Below are positions 18,787 to 28,150 of a stretch of 64,000 nucleotides of DNA, in pieces. Made by a program: the position numbers and the translations under genes. Origin of the DNA: Gammaproteobacteria bacterium 45_16_T64 (GTDB lineage Bacteria; Pseudomonadota; Gammaproteobacteria; Pseudomonadales; Ketobacteraceae); assembly GCA_002162955.1 (NCBI GenBank), contig MABD01000009.1, positions 1-64,000 of the forward strand, read 5' to 3'. The stretch's first letter is position 1, and every line of letters begins with the position of its first letter. The notes beneath the pieces are model-generated. The model was not told the DNA's origin and made no database searches. It saw nothing but the letters and a program-made list of their open reading frames with translations.

Positions 18787-19794
18787 TCAAACCTGATAAA
18801 AGTCCCGATACCAAGCCACAAAATTACCAATACCCTCTTCAATTGAAGTGGAAGGGCGATAATCCACATCCTCAACCAATGCATCCACATCGGCGTATGT
18901 ATCCGGCACATCACCAGGCTGAAGTGGCAATAGCTCTTTCTCAGCCTTTTTACCGAGCGCATCCTCTAGCACCTCGATATAGCGCAACAACTCAACCGGG
19001 CGATTACTCCCAATATTATATACTCGATACGGCGACTTACTTGTCGCTGGATCTGAACTATCACCAGACCATAGTGAGTTAGGGGGCGCATTTTGATCCA
19101 ATGTACGAATAACACCTTCAACTATGTCATCAACATAGGTGAAATCACGGCGATGATTGCCATAGTTAAACACTTTGATAGGTTTGCCCTCCAAAATACT
19201 CTTGGTAAACAAGAATAACGCCATGTCAGGACGCCCCCACGGACCATACACAGTAAAAAATCGCAAACCCGTCGTAGGTATTTGATACAAATGACTATAA
19301 GTATGCGCCATCAGCTCATTGGCTTTCTTTGTCGCTGCGTACAAACTCAGCGGATGATCAACATTATGGTGGACTGAAAATGGCATATTGGTATTCGCGC
19401 CATACACAGAGCTACTCGATGCATACACCAAGTGCTCCACCTCGTGATGACGACACCCTTCCAATACATTCGTAAAGCCCACTATATTGGCATCAATATA
19501 AGCGTGGGGGTTCTCCAGCGAATACCGCACCCCCGCTTGGGCAGCCAAATTCACCACTTTGTTCGGCTTTTCTTTTGCAAATAGCGCCTCAACAGCAGCC
19601 CTGTCTTCAAGACTTGCCTGCACGAACGAAAAATTCTCATGGGCCTTTAGCCTATCTAGACGCGCTATCTTAAGGTTTACGTCATAATAATCGTTAAGAT
19701 TATCTAGACCGATAACCTGATCACCTCGAGCCAACAAACGATGAGTTAACGCAGCTCCAATAAAGCCCGCAGCTCCAGTTACCAATATCTTCAC
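18787..19794 (-). CDS. lpsL: UDP-glucuronate 4-epimerase (CapI/LpsL type)
   Basis: An extended SDR enzyme expected to convert UDP-glucuronate to UDP-galacturonate for surface polysaccharides. The 335 residues begin with Rossmann motif [11 protein letters not shown], followed by [18 protein letters not shown], a signature that separates UDP-GlcA epimerases from plain GalE proteins. The catalytic motif is YAATK (in [22 protein letters not shown]) after the SSSSVYG serine site. The [14 protein letters not shown] stretch is also characteristic. It stands apart from the main polysaccharide locus, 72 bp downstream of uvrB, and may be co-transcribed with it. Membership of the family is clear; the exact substrate is inferred. 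Confidence 0.88.
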   Translation of the reverse strand: MKILVTGAAGFIGAALTHRLLARGDQVIGLDNLNDYYDVNLKIARLDRLKAHENFSFVQASLEDRAAVEALFAKEKPNKVVNLAAQAGVRYSLENPHAYIDANIVGFTNVLEGCRHHEVEHLVYASSSSVYGANTNMPFSVHHNVDHPLSLYAATKKANELMAHTYSHLYQIPTTGLRFFTVYGPWGRPDMALFLFTKSILEGKPIKVFNYGNHRRDFTYVDDIVEGVIRTLDQNAPPNSLWSGDSSDPATSKSPYRVYNIGSNRPVELLRYIEVLEDALGKKAEKELLPLQPGDVPDTYADVDALVEDVDYRPSTSIEEGIGNFVAWYRDFYQV

Positions 19795-19866
19795 ACTATC
19801 TCCTTATTCTATTCAGCATCAACGCTACGCTCGCATGATACCCGAACCACACCCCAACAAAAACCT

Positions 19867-21900
19867 CTAGCTTAGCAACGCTTGCTCTTTAAGCACTTTC
19901 ATTTCATCTCTCACTTTTGCAGCTTCTTCAAATTCCAAATTTTTAGCATGCTTCATCATCTGCTCTTCAAGCCGCTTCAGCCGCTTAGCCATCGCTTTCG
20001 GCGATAAGTCTGCCTTTGACGGGTGATACTCACCTTTAGACTCAGCAACCCTTCGCTTAATCCCGACCTGACCTCCAGGAGCATAGGTCGACTCCAAGAT
20101 ATCCTCCACACTTTTGACGACTCCTTTTGGCACGATTCCTTCCGCCTTATTGTGGGCAAGCTGCCTTTCACGGCGCCTTTCCGTTTCATCCATGGCCTTT
20201 TGCATCGAACCCGTAATACGATCAGCATAGAGAATTGCTCGCCCCTCGAGATTACGGGCTGCTCGACCAATAGTCTGGATTAACGACCTCTCTGATCGCA
20301 AAAAACCCTCCTTATCTGCATCAAGTATCGCAACCAGCGATACCTCTGGCATGTCTAAACCCTCTCTCAACAAATTAATACCCACCAACACATCAAACTC
20401 GCCCAAGCGCAAGTCTCGAATTATCTCCATTCTCTCGACAGTATCAATATCAGAATGAAGATACCGCACTTTCACTCCATGCTCAGCCAAGTACTCAGTC
20501 AAGTCTTCTGCCATTCGCTTAGTCAGGGTAGTGACCAATATGCGATTACCTGACGCTGCGCAGCGATGAATTTCGCTCAACAGATCATCGACCTGCGTTG
20601 TAGCCGGCCGTATCTCTATTGTAGGATCAATCAACCCGGTTGGCCTTACCACCTGCTCCACTACTTGCCCAGCATGTTCAGCTTCATAAACCCCAGGAGT
20701 TGCTGACACAAAAATAGCCTGGGGTGATAGCTGCTCCCATTCATCAAACCTCATTGGCCGATTATCGAGCGCTGAAGGTAAACGAAAGCCATACTCAACA
20801 AGTGTTTCCTTCCTACTCCTATCTCCCTTGTACATTGCTCCTATCTGAGGGACAGTTACATGAGACTCATCCACGATAAGCAATGCATTATCAGGTAAAT
20901 AATCAAACAATGTTGGTGGTGGATCTCCAGGCTCCCTCCCAGACAAGTAGCGTGAATAATTCTCCACTCCGCTGCAATATCCCAACTCCTGCATCATCTC
21001 GATATCGAATCGCGTGCGCTCGCTCAACCGCTGATGCTCCACCAGCTTATTTGACTCTGTTAACTGTGCGAGCCGCCCCCCTAGCTCATCTTTAATGGAA
21101 TCAATAGCACTAAGGATTTTCTCTCGTGGAGTCACATAATGTGTTTTTGGATAAATACTTATCCTTGGCAAGACCTGCAAAATCTCACCCGTTAATGGGT
21201 CAAACATACTGATACGCTCAACCTCATCATCAAACAACTCAATTCTCACCGCATCCCTATCTGAATCGGCGGGATACACGTCAATCACGTCCCCCCTTAC
21301 ACGATACGTCGAACGATGAAAATCCTGATCATTTCGAGTGTACTGCAACTCAGTCAAGCGCCTCAGTATCTCCCGCTGACCTATTTCTTCACCGCATTCA
21401 ATATGCAGCATCATTTTCAAATAGGACTCAGGGTCACCCAACCCATAAATCGCAGATACCGTAGCGACAATAATGGCGTCATTGCGCTCCAGCAGCGCTT
21501 TAGTGGCAGATAAGCGCATCTGTTCAATATGCTCATTGACTGAGGCGTCTTTCTCAATAAACGTGTCTGAAGCTGCTACGTAAGCTTCAGGCTGATAGTA
21601 ATCGTAGTAAGAGACAAAATAGCCCACTGAGTTATCGGGAAAAAACTCCTTAAACTCGCCATATAGCTGAGCTGCCAGCGTTTTATTATGAGCCATCACA
21701 ATGGTCGGTCGCTGCACAGCAGCAATTACATTCGCCATTGTGAATGTCTTGCCTGAGCCCGTCACCCCAAGCAAGGTCTGGTAAGCCAGCCCATCCTCCA
21801 GGCCTTCGACTAGCTGCTTAATGGCTGCAGGTTGATCTCCCGCAGGAGCATATTGGGAGTGAACAGTAAACTTTTGCGTTGTTTTCGACGACATAGACAT
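19867..21900 (-). CDS. uvrB: UvrABC excinuclease subunit B
   Basis: UvrB is the damage-verifying helicase-like subunit of nucleotide excision repair, loaded by UvrA and joined by UvrC for incision. The 677 residues are complete: Walker [11 protein letters not shown] near 45-54, the beta-hairpin [15 protein letters not shown] helicase motif [16 protein letters not shown] and [10 protein letters not shown] motifs, and a C-terminal UVR domain ([24 protein letters not shown]) that binds UvrC. An in-frame ATG two codons later (21894) is better placed relative to GGA. It is divergent from the aminotransferase gene; a degenerate LexA-like box lies just upstream. Confidence 0.97.
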   Translation of the reverse strand: MSMSSKTTQKFTVHSQYAPAGDQPAAIKQLVEGLEDGLAYQTLLGVTGSGKTFTMANVIAAVQRPTIVMAHNKTLAAQLYGEFKEFFPDNSVGYFVSYYDYYQPEAYVAASDTFIEKDASVNEHIEQMRLSATKALLERNDAIIVATVSAIYGLGDPESYLKMMLHIECGEEIGQREILRRLTELQYTRNDQDFHRSTYRVRGDVIDVYPADSDRDAVRIELFDDEVERISMFDPLTGEILQVLPRISIYPKTHYVTPREKILSAIDSIKDELGGRLAQLTESNKLVEHQRLSERTRFDIEMMQELGYCSGVENYSRYLSGREPGDPPPTLFDYLPDNALLIVDESHVTVPQIGAMYKGDRSRKETLVEYGFRLPSALDNRPMRFDEWEQLSPQAIFVSATPGVYEAEHAGQVVEQVVRPTGLIDPTIEIRPATTQVDDLLSEIHRCAASGNRILVTTLTKRMAEDLTEYLAEHGVKVRYLHSDIDTVERMEIIRDLRLGEFDVLVGINLLREGLDMPEVSLVAILDADKEGFLRSERSLIQTIGRAARNLEGRAILYADRITGSMQKAMDETERRRERQLAHNKAEGIVPKGVVKSVEDILESTYAPGGQVGIKRRVAESKGEYHPSKADLSPKAMAKRLKRLEEQMMKHAKNLEFEEAAKVRDEMKVLKEQALLS

Positions 21901-21919
21901 TCCAGCCGGTGAATGAATC

Positions 21920-21935
21920 CTGTATTATTGCACGG
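21920..21935. promoter_or_regulatory. Degenerate LexA-like box upstream of uvrB
   Basis: CTGT-N8-ACGG (spacer ATTATTGC) matches the LexA consensus CTGT-N8-ACAG at seven of eight fixed positions. It is 20 bp before the uvrB start, in the divergent promoter region. SOS control of uvrB is known in other bacteria, but this single near match is weak evidence. Confidence 0.3.
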
Positions 21936-22014
21936 TTTTGTAATACCGCATGTAAGGATGCCTGACTAGGGCATTCTCTGATCCCTCCGTTGTAAATCTA
22001 TCGGGAGTAGAAAC

Positions 22015-23202
22015 TTGGACATCAAGCTATCTAATCGTTCTAACAATATCAAGCCATCCCCTACGTTGGCTGTTACCAACCGCGCTGCAGAATTACGTGC
22101 TGCCGGCAAAGACATCATCGGTCTCGGAGCTGGCGAGCCAGACTTCGACACCCCAGAACACATCAAAGAAGCCGCTACCAAAGCGATTGCCGATGGGTTT
22201 ACTAAATACACCGCGGTAGATGGTACTCCCACCTTAAAAACAGCCATCATTGATAAATTCGAAAGGGATAATGGGTTGCGCTACGAGCCTAACCAAGTGT
22301 TAGTGTCCTGTGGAGGCAAGCAAAGCTTCTTCAATCTCAGTCTTGCTCTTTTAGATGCTGGCGACGAAGTCATCATTCCCGCGCCGTACTGGGTCTCCTA
22401 CCCTGACATGGTTGCCGTTGCTGATGGCGTACCTGTTATTATCGAAGCAGGCCAAGATCAAAGCTATAAAATAACACCCGAGCAACTTGAAGCTGCAATC
22501 ACCCCCAAAACAAAACTAGTGGTGATCAACAGCCCCTCCAATCCGTCAGGCAAAGCCTATTCAAAAGCAGAACTAGGTGCCTTGGGAGCCGTACTCCTCA
22601 AGTACCCACATGTACTTGTCGCCACCGATGACATGTATGAACACATCCTATGGACCGAAGAACCTTTCGCCAACATAGTGATGGCCTGCCCTGATTTATA
22701 TGACCGTACAATTGTGCTCAATGGCGTATCAAAAGCCTATTCAATGACCGGTTGGCGCATCGGCTACGCCGCTGGGCCTGCGAAGCTAATCGGCACAATG
22801 AAGAAGATTCAATCGCAAAGCACATCGAACCCAACATCCATTGCACAAGTCGCCGCCCAAGCAGCTCTTGACGGCCCACAAGATTGTGTCCAGATGATGG
22901 TAAAAGCGTTCAAAGAACGTCACGACTATGTAGTGAAGACCCTAAATGAAATTGAGGGTGTAAAATGCATCGAAAGTGACGGTACCTTCTACGCATTCCC
23001 AAGCCTAAGCGAAGCCATAGCCGCACGAGACGACATCAACACCGATGTTGACCTTGCAGAGAAGCTTTTAGGCGAAGCGGGTGTTGCGATTGTACCTGGC
23101 TCCGCATTTGGTACCGCTGATCATGCACGCCTCAGCTTTGCAACTAGCATGGACGTATTGGAAGATGCATTAGGCAGACTGAAGAAGGGCATCGAAGGTT
23201 AG
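22015..23202 (+). CDS. Class I pyridoxal-phosphate aminotransferase (aspartate aminotransferase type)
   Basis: A fold-type I aminotransferase of about 395 residues, expected to move amino groups between aspartate or related amino acids and 2-oxoglutarate. The N-terminus KLSNRSNNIKPSPTLAVT and LGAGEPDFDTPEHIKEAA is typical of the bacterial aspartate aminotransferase I-gamma branch. The PLP lysine lies in NGVSKAYSMTGWRIGYAAG, with the phosphate-binding Arg in the same motif, and the NSPSNPSGKAY loop is present. The start codon is TTG at 22015, supported by GGGAG seven bases upstream; no nearby ATG would keep the conserved start. The same divergent pairing with uvrB occurs in Pseudomonas. Substrate specificity is inferred. 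Confidence 0.93.
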   Translation: MDIKLSNRSNNIKPSPTLAVTNRAAELRAAGKDIIGLGAGEPDFDTPEHIKEAATKAIADGFTKYTAVDGTPTLKTAIIDKFERDNGLRYEPNQVLVSCGGKQSFFNLSLALLDAGDEVIIPAPYWVSYPDMVAVADGVPVIIEAGQDQSYKITPEQLEAAITPKTKLVVINSPSNPSGKAYSKAELGALGAVLLKYPHVLVATDDMYEHILWTEEPFANIVMACPDLYDRTIVLNGVSKAYSMTGWRIGYAAGPAKLIGTMKKIQSQSTSNPTSIAQVAAQAALDGPQDCVQMMVKAFKERHDYVVKTLNEIEGVKCIESDGTFYAFPSLSEAIAARDDINTDVDLAEKLLGEAGVAIVPGSAFGTADHARLSFATSMDVLEDALGRLKKGIEG

Positions 23203-23211
23203 GATTATTGA

Positions 23212-23236
23212 CAGCCTCCTGCATCATTGGAGGCTG
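23212..23236 (+). terminator. Hairpin after the aminotransferase gene
   Basis: CAGCCTCC and GGAGGCTG form a perfect 8-bp stem around a nine-base loop, ten bases after the stop codon. The following bases (CTAACCTATTG) lack a U tract, so termination may be weak or factor-dependent. Confidence 0.5.
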
Positions 23237-23270
23237 CTAACCTATTGATTAAAAAAGATTAAAAAAGTGG

Positions 23271-23299
23271 TTGACCAAGCGCTAGAATATACATAATAT
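23271..23299 (+). promoter_or_regulatory. Promoter of tRNA-Asn
   Basis: TTGACC at 23271-23276 is followed by an AT-rich -10 region (CATAATAT, about 23292-23299) and the GC-rich discriminator ACGCGC. The tRNA starts about 28 bases later. The exact -10 hexamer is ambiguous. Confidence 0.6.
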
Positions 23300-23327
23300 A
23301 CGCGCATTCCACAGAGACACAGACAAT

Positions 23328-23403
23328 TCCTCGATAGCTCAGTTGGTAGAGCAGTAGACTGTTAATCTATTGGTCGCAGGTTCGAGCCCTGCTCGAGGAG
23401 CCA
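23328..23403 (+). tRNA. tRNA-Asn(GTT)
   Basis: Acceptor TCCTCGA pairs with TCGAGGA, with discriminator G and encoded CCA. The anticodon stem TAGA/TCTA holds a loop with anticodon GTT. The T arm is GCAGGTTCGAGCCCTGC. Length is 76 bases. Confidence 0.97.
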
Positions 23404-23407
23404 TATT

Positions 23408-23436
23408 AAAAAACCCGCTTTTTAGCGGGTTTTTTT
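23408..23436 (+). terminator. Intrinsic terminator of tRNA-Asn
   Basis: AAACCCGCT and AGCGGGTTT form a 9-bp stem around TTTT, followed by TTTT (seven T in a row with the stem end). It begins a few bases after the tRNA CCA. Confidence 0.9.
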
Positions 23437-23471
23437 GTGGGTGACAGTTAGGTTTCATGCTAGGCGCTCAT

Positions 23472-23499
23472 AAAAAACCGGCATAAGTGCCGGTTTTTT
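23472..23499. terminator. Bidirectional intrinsic terminator between tRNA-Asn and the lipoprotein gene
   Basis: AAAAAACCGGCA and TGCCGGTTTTTT pair around TAAG. A-rich and T-rich flanks allow termination in both directions, so it can end the minus-strand lipoprotein transcript 20 bp after its stop and back up the tRNA terminator. Confidence 0.88.
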
Positions 23500-23518
23500 A
23501 TGAATCTAGAATATACAG

Positions 23519-24436
23519 TTAAAACTGACTAGTACCGCCAGTTCCACCAGTACCGCTATCGTCCCCGCTATCGTCTTCCTCTGCATTATCTTCATTAACA
23601 TCAGCAAGAGAATCGCCAACATCTGTAGCATCAGCTGTTGAGTCAACGCTTGCTGTCGCCTCCGCCGCTGTCACAGAAGTATCGGCCAATGTAGTAGCCA
23701 CAGTAGCAGATTCACCAGCCGCATCAACCACGGCAACAACTGCGGCAACAACTGCGTCAAAGTCAGAGCTAGTCTCCACGCCATCCGTATCGATTATTTC
23801 AAGGATAGCTGTCTCAAAGATAGTCTCATCGCTATAAGTAGCTCCCGCATCATCACTAATTTGCTCTACTTCCACAATGTTACTTTCAATAATGTCTGTA
23901 ATCACTTCAGCAGTAGCCTGTACAGCAACATTACCATCATCAATGAAGTCATAAGCCCCTAAAGTAATACCGGCGCCCAGCCCCAGAGAAGCCTTGATCG
24001 CAGCTTCACCAATCGCAGCAGATGCGTAAGTCCCGTGTTCGACACCCACTTGAAGCAGCGTTGTAAATGGGCTCACTATAGTTGCCCCATTTAACGCAGT
24101 AAGAGTAAAGGCCCCTGCATCACGAACAACTGCCCCGCCAGGAGTGGCTCGCTCTTTCGTCACAGTAGCAATAGACTCAATAAGAATGATTGCATTCGTC
24201 GCACCAACCAAACTAAAATCGCCATTGATATCTGTTGTTGTAGACGACGACTCATCATCACAACTTTTATCTCCTGTAGTATCATAACAAGCAGTCGCTG
24301 AACTTAAATACGCGTCAATTGCTGTTCCAGAAGACGTCGTTGAATGACTATTACTACTACCGCCACAACCATACAAACCTAACCCCGAAGTAGCACCCAA
24401 AACCGATAGTGCTAACAATGCCTTTCTACATTTCAT
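23519..24436 (-). CDS. Predicted acidic lipoprotein of unknown function
   Basis: I do not recognise this protein. From the ATG at 24436 (supported by AGGA six bases upstream) it has 305 residues. A lipoprotein signal peptide ends in LYGC with lipidated Cys24, followed by a Ser/Thr/Gly linker. A DTTGDKSCDDE stretch and DINGDFSL resemble short calcium-binding-like or carboxypeptidase-regulatory loops. The rest is Ala-, Val-, Thr- and Asp-rich (for example AVVAAVVAVVDAAGE) and ends in an acidic GDDSGTGGTGG tail. An in-frame GTG or ATG further upstream would give a longer N-terminus but would bury the signal peptide. It is monocistronic, ended by a strong terminator. Surface or periplasmic location is inferred. 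Confidence 0.7.
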   Translation of the reverse strand: MKCRKALLALSVLGATSGLGLYGCGGSSNSHSTTSSGTAIDAYLSSATACYDTTGDKSCDDESSSTTTDINGDFSLVGATNAIILIESIATVTKERATPGGAVVRDAGAFTLTALNGATIVSPFTTLLQVGVEHGTYASAAIGEAAIKASLGLGAGITLGAYDFIDDGNVAVQATAEVITDIIESNIVEVEQISDDAGATYSDETIFETAILEIIDTDGVETSSDFDAVVAAVVAVVDAAGESATVATTLADTSVTAAEATASVDSTADATDVGDSLADVNEDNAEEDDSGDDSGTGGTGGTSQF

Positions 24437-24531
24437 ATCCGTTCCTTTTAAACTGTTCAAATAGCATACCGGCCCCATAAAGTGACGCCCACCACAAAAT
24501 CAGCATAGCAGAAGAATAAAAAGATGCGCCA

Positions 24532-24574
24532 TCGGCTAAATTGGAATTGATATAATTTTGAGCGCATTAGCCGA
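24532..24574 (+). promoter_or_regulatory. Probable rml operon promoter with flanking operator-like inverted repeat
   Basis: An extended -10 element TGATATAAT (24548-24556, TATAAT at 24551-24556) lies between inverted 8-mers TCGGCTAA (24532-24539) and TTAGCCGA (24567-24574). No good -35 is needed for an extended -10. It would give a leader of about 145 bases before rmlB. The repeat arms bracket the core promoter, a layout that would suit a dimeric regulator. No ops/JUMPstart element was seen. Confidence 0.45.
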
Positions 24575-24708
24575 AAACCATAAAGTGGGCTCCTAGCTCA
24601 GCGCCGTCAAAAACAGAATCTCACTATTAACCATTGTGATGACACTACTGTAAGCTATGACTAAGATTACCCACAACTTATCTATGCACACAAAAAAGAA
24701 CAACAATT

Positions 24709-25776
24709 ATGAGCATCAAGACCATTTTGATTACAGGAGGTGCCGGCTTTATCGGCTCCACAGTTATTCGTCACGCGCTAAAGCACACCCACCTCAGAAT
24801 AATTAACATAGACGCCTTAACATATGCAGGCAATTTGGCATCTCTTGAGTTAGACCCAAAGAATCAAAACCACACATTTATTCATGCCAACATTTGCCAA
24901 CAAGATCTAATTCAAAAGGCCTTTGACACTTATCAGCCAGACGCAATAATGCACCTGGCAGCGGAATCCCATGTCGACCGCTCAATAAGCGCTCCCCTTG
25001 AATTTCTTACCACCAATGTAATGGGGACTGGCATCCTACTGGAAACGAGCAGAGACTACTGGTCCAACCTCCCCCCCGATAGAAAAGCCTCTTTTCGCTT
25101 CCACCACATTTCCACTGACGAAGTGTTTGGCAGTTTGCCGGAGAAGGGGTTGTTCCATGAAGAAAGCCCCTACCAACCAAACTCTCCTTATTCAGCAAGC
25201 AAAGCAGCTTCCGACCACCTTGTACGCTCATGGCACAAGACATATGAATTACCCATAATAATCACTAATTGCTCCAATAATTATGGGCCCTATCAATTCC
25301 CTGAAAAACTCATTCCCTTTACCATCCTAAACGCACTACGAGGTAACCCAATACCCATTTATGGCAAAGGTGAGCAAATCAGGGACTGGCTGTATGTTGA
25401 GGACCACGCAAGAGCGTTACTTGACGTACTACATAACGGCATTGTCGGTGAAACGTACGCCATCGGCGGCAGGAGTGAAAAGCAGAACATTGTCGTCGCT
25501 CAAGATATTTGCAATTTATTGATGGAACTTGCACCAGAAAAAGCACCTTCTTCAGGCCATTACGCCGACTTGATAACACATGTAACTGACCGCCCAGGCC
25601 ATGACACCCGCTATGCCATCAACAGCGATAAAATTGAAGAAACCCTGCACTGGAAGCCGCAAGAAAACTTCAAATCCGGCCTAACAAAAACCGTGCAGTG
25701 GTACCTCCAGAATCAACAATGGTGGGATAACATCCTATCTGGGAAATACAGGCTTGCACGCCCACAAACCGAATAA
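24709..25776 (+). CDS. rmlB: dTDP-glucose 4,6-dehydratase
   Basis: RmlB catalyses the second step of dTDP-L-rhamnose synthesis, converting dTDP-glucose to dTDP-4-keto-6-deoxyglucose. The 355 residues begin with TGGAGFIGSTVIRH (NAD-binding). The active-site motifs HISTDEVFGSL and YSASKAASDHLV (catalytic Tyr and Lys) and the NCSNNYGPYQFPEKLIP substrate loop are all present. It is the first gene of the plus-strand rmlBACD operon, 41 bp before rmlA. The shared intermediate could also supply other 6-deoxyhexoses. Confidence 0.97.
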   Translation: MSIKTILITGGAGFIGSTVIRHALKHTHLRIINIDALTYAGNLASLELDPKNQNHTFIHANICQQDLIQKAFDTYQPDAIMHLAAESHVDRSISAPLEFLTTNVMGTGILLETSRDYWSNLPPDRKASFRFHHISTDEVFGSLPEKGLFHEESPYQPNSPYSASKAASDHLVRSWHKTYELPIIITNCSNNYGPYQFPEKLIPFTILNALRGNPIPIYGKGEQIRDWLYVEDHARALLDVLHNGIVGETYAIGGRSEKQNIVVAQDICNLLMELAPEKAPSSGHYADLITHVTDRPGHDTRYAINSDKIEETLHWKPQENFKSGLTKTVQWYLQNQQWWDNILSGKYRLARPQTE

Positions 25777-25817
25777 ATAGACTACACTTAGTATTAAGAT
25801 AAACATAAGGAATATCA

Positions 25818-26696
25818 ATGCAATATAAGGGAATCATTCTAGCAGGAGGCACCGGCACCAGGCTGCACCCAATAACTCTTGGTGTCTCCAAGCAAATGCT
25901 ACCTATTTACGACAAACCGATGATTTACTACCCTCTATCGGTATTAATGCTCGCAGGAATCCGAGACATCCTTATCATATCAACCCCCCAAGACCTCCCA
26001 AACTTCAAAGCTCTACTTGGATCAGGTGAAGAGATTGGCATATCACTATCATACAAAGAACAACCAACACCTGGCGGGTTAGCACAAGCTTTCACCATTG
26101 GCGAAGCCTTTATTGGCAGCAATAACGTCTGCCTAGTGCTAGGCGACAACATATTTTATGGGCAGCATTTTTCAGATAAACTAAAAACTGCAATCAATAC
26201 ACAGCAAGGCTCCACTATATTTGTTTACCCCGTAAATGACCCAGAACGCTTTGGGGTTGTCGAAACAACGCCATCTGGTGAAGTTATATCTATCGAAGAA
26301 AAACCCACCACACCAAAATCCAATAAAGCTATCACAGGCCTTTACTTCTTCGACAACCAAGTCATTGACATTGCTAAGAGCATCAAGCCATCTGCACGCG
26401 GCGAACTAGAAATTACGGACGTAATTAGAACTTATTTATCGCGAAAACAATTAAGAACCCAAGAACTCGGAAGGGGTTTTGCCTGGCTGGATACTGGAAC
26501 ACACAACTCCCTACTAGACGCAGGTCAATTCGTTCAAACCATTGAGCATCGCCAGGGGTTAAAAATCGCCTGCCTGGAAGAAATTGCATTTCGTAAAGGC
26601 TGGATAAATGAAGTAACAATGCAAACGCATGCAGATCGGTTGCGACACACTGGCTATGGACAATATATTCAGTCAATTTTGGATGGTTCTAAGTAA
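25818..26696 (+). CDS. rmlA: Glucose-1-phosphate thymidylyltransferase
   Basis: RmlA makes dTDP-glucose from dTTP and glucose 1-phosphate, the entry step to dTDP-rhamnose, and is feedback-inhibited by the end product. The 292 residues open with the nucleotidyltransferase signature [16 protein letters not shown] and [28 protein letters not shown] holds the metal-binding Asp. The ATG follows AAGGA with a six-base spacer, 41 bp after rmlB and two bases before rmlC. Confidence 0.97.
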   Translation: MQYKGIILAGGTGTRLHPITLGVSKQMLPIYDKPMIYYPLSVLMLAGIRDILIISTPQDLPNFKALLGSGEEIGISLSYKEQPTPGGLAQAFTIGEAFIGSNNVCLVLGDNIFYGQHFSDKLKTAINTQQGSTIFVYPVNDPERFGVVETTPSGEVISIEEKPTTPKSNKAITGLYFFDNQVIDIAKSIKPSARGELEITDVIRTYLSRKQLRTQELGRGFAWLDTGTHNSLLDAGQFVQTIEHRQGLKIACLEEIAFRKGWINEVTMQTHADRLRHTGYGQYIQSILDGSK

Positions 26697-26698
26697 CC

Positions 26699-27235
26699 AT
26701 GAAAGTCGAGAATACAATACTAGATGGGGTAAAAGTCATCTATCCAAAACTACACAGAGACGAAAGGGGGTACTTTCTAGAAACATTCCAATCCTCACGC
26801 TACCAAGACCTACTTCAAATCGATCACACATTTGTGCAAGATAACCACTCCCACTCCATACGCCATGTACTGAGGGGGCTACACTTCCAAAGAGACAACC
26901 CTCAAGGCAAGTTAGTCCGAGCCATCTCTGGCTCCGTTCTTGATATCGTTGTAGATATCCAGCCAACATCCAACACCTTCGGGCAGTGGATTAGCACGCT
27001 GCTCTCATCTGAAAAATGCAACCAACTCTGGATTCCACCAGGGTTCGCACACGGGTTCATCACCCTGTCTCAAACCGCAGACATAGAATATAAATGTACT
27101 CGCGCCTACGACGCCAATGATGAAGGCTGCTTGGCATGGAATGACCCGCAACTAAACATAAACTGGCCAGTAGCCACCCCGAAACTCTCAACCAAAGACC
27201 GACAAGGCCTACCACTATCCAAGCTTAACCTATGA
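26699..27235 (+). CDS. rmlC: dTDP-4-dehydrorhamnose 3,5-epimerase
   Basis: RmlC epimerises C3 and C5 of dTDP-4-keto-6-deoxyglucose. It is a 178-residue cupin of normal length, with the catalytic His in VLRGLHFQ, the FVQDNHSHS strand, and the IPPGFAHGF motif followed by EYKCTRAYD. It begins two bases after rmlA and its stop overlaps the rmlD start (ATGA), so the whole rml set is one transcription unit. Confidence 0.97.
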   Translation: MKVENTILDGVKVIYPKLHRDERGYFLETFQSSRYQDLLQIDHTFVQDNHSHSIRHVLRGLHFQRDNPQGKLVRAISGSVLDIVVDIQPTSNTFGQWISTLLSSEKCNQLWIPPGFAHGFITLSQTADIEYKCTRAYDANDEGCLAWNDPQLNINWPVATPKLSTKDRQGLPLSKLNL

Positions 27236-28128
27236 AGGTACTTCTGACAGGCGGACCCAACGGGCAGCTCGGTGCAGAGATAATCCAAGCCTTCAAGACA
27301 GAGCCCTTTGAGTTAACCCCACTGGCTAGATCACAACTAGATATCACTCAAGCGCAAGACTGCATTGACATTATCCGCAACCTCCAACCAGATATAGTTG
27401 TAAACGTAGCAGCTTACACAGCAGTTGATAAAGCAGAAGATGAGCAAGAAGCAGCGTACTCTACTAATCGCAATGGCACCCACAATCTAGCCATCGCCTG
27501 CGCGAACGAACACTCCCCCTTAATCCACATTTCTACCGACTATGTTTTTGATGGCCTTCAAGTAACTCCATACAAGGAATCAGCTACAGCCAACCCATCG
27601 ACTATCTACGGTAAAAGCAAATGGGAAGGAGAGGAAAAACTAAGGAACACCCTAAGAGAGCACATAATTATCCGAACGAGCTGGATATTTAGCCAATATG
27701 GCAGCAACTTCGTTAAGACGATATTATCTCTCTGCGAACGCGACAACATAAACATTGTTCATGACCAAACAGGCGCCCCTACTTCAGCCCAAAGCATTAC
27801 TCAAGCTATCATTAGCTTGTGCCACCGATACAACAACAACAAGACATTACCATGGGGCACTTACCATTTTACCGGGACCCCCCAAACAACTTGGTACGAT
27901 TTTGCAGCCAACATTGTCGATATCGCATATAAAACCGAGCTAGTGTCAACGGAAATAAAAATAACACCCATTACAACCAAGCAATTCCCTACTAAGACCA
28001 ATCGCCCCACCAATTCAACCCTAAACTGCGACCGAATTCTTAGCGCTCTAGGGATCTCGCAATCAAATTGGAAAGACGATCTTCAGCTCGTACTAGAACA
28101 ACTAAAAACAAATAGACGAAATCACTAA
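27232..28128 (+). CDS. rmlD: dTDP-4-dehydrorhamnose reductase
   Basis: RmlD performs the final NADPH-dependent reduction to dTDP-L-rhamnose. The 298-residue SDR protein has N-terminal MKVLLTGGPNGQLGAEI, the VVNVAAYTAVDKAE motif specific to RmlD, STDYVFDG, and catalytic YGKSK. It overlaps rmlC by four bases. The yjbH-type gene follows 22 bp later and is probably in the same operon, so rhamnose supply is tied to an export-related protein. Confidence 0.96.
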   Translation: MKVLLTGGPNGQLGAEIIQAFKTEPFELTPLARSQLDITQAQDCIDIIRNLQPDIVVNVAAYTAVDKAEDEQEAAYSTNRNGTHNLAIACANEHSPLIHISTDYVFDGLQVTPYKESATANPSTIYGKSKWEGEEKLRNTLREHIIIRTSWIFSQYGSNFVKTILSLCERDNINIVHDQTGAPTSAQSITQAIISLCHRYNNNKTLPWGTYHFTGTPQTTWYDFAANIVDIAYKTELVSTEIKITPITTKQFPTKTNRPTNSTLNCDRILSALGISQSNWKDDLQLVLEQLKTNRRNH

Positions 28129-28150
28129 TAAAAACATCCCAGAGACCAAA

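Noticed and set aside
18626-23403. tRNA-Val and tRNA-Asn as integration sites of a genomic island
   Set aside because: No integrase, no direct repeat of the tRNA ends and normal housekeeping genes between them.
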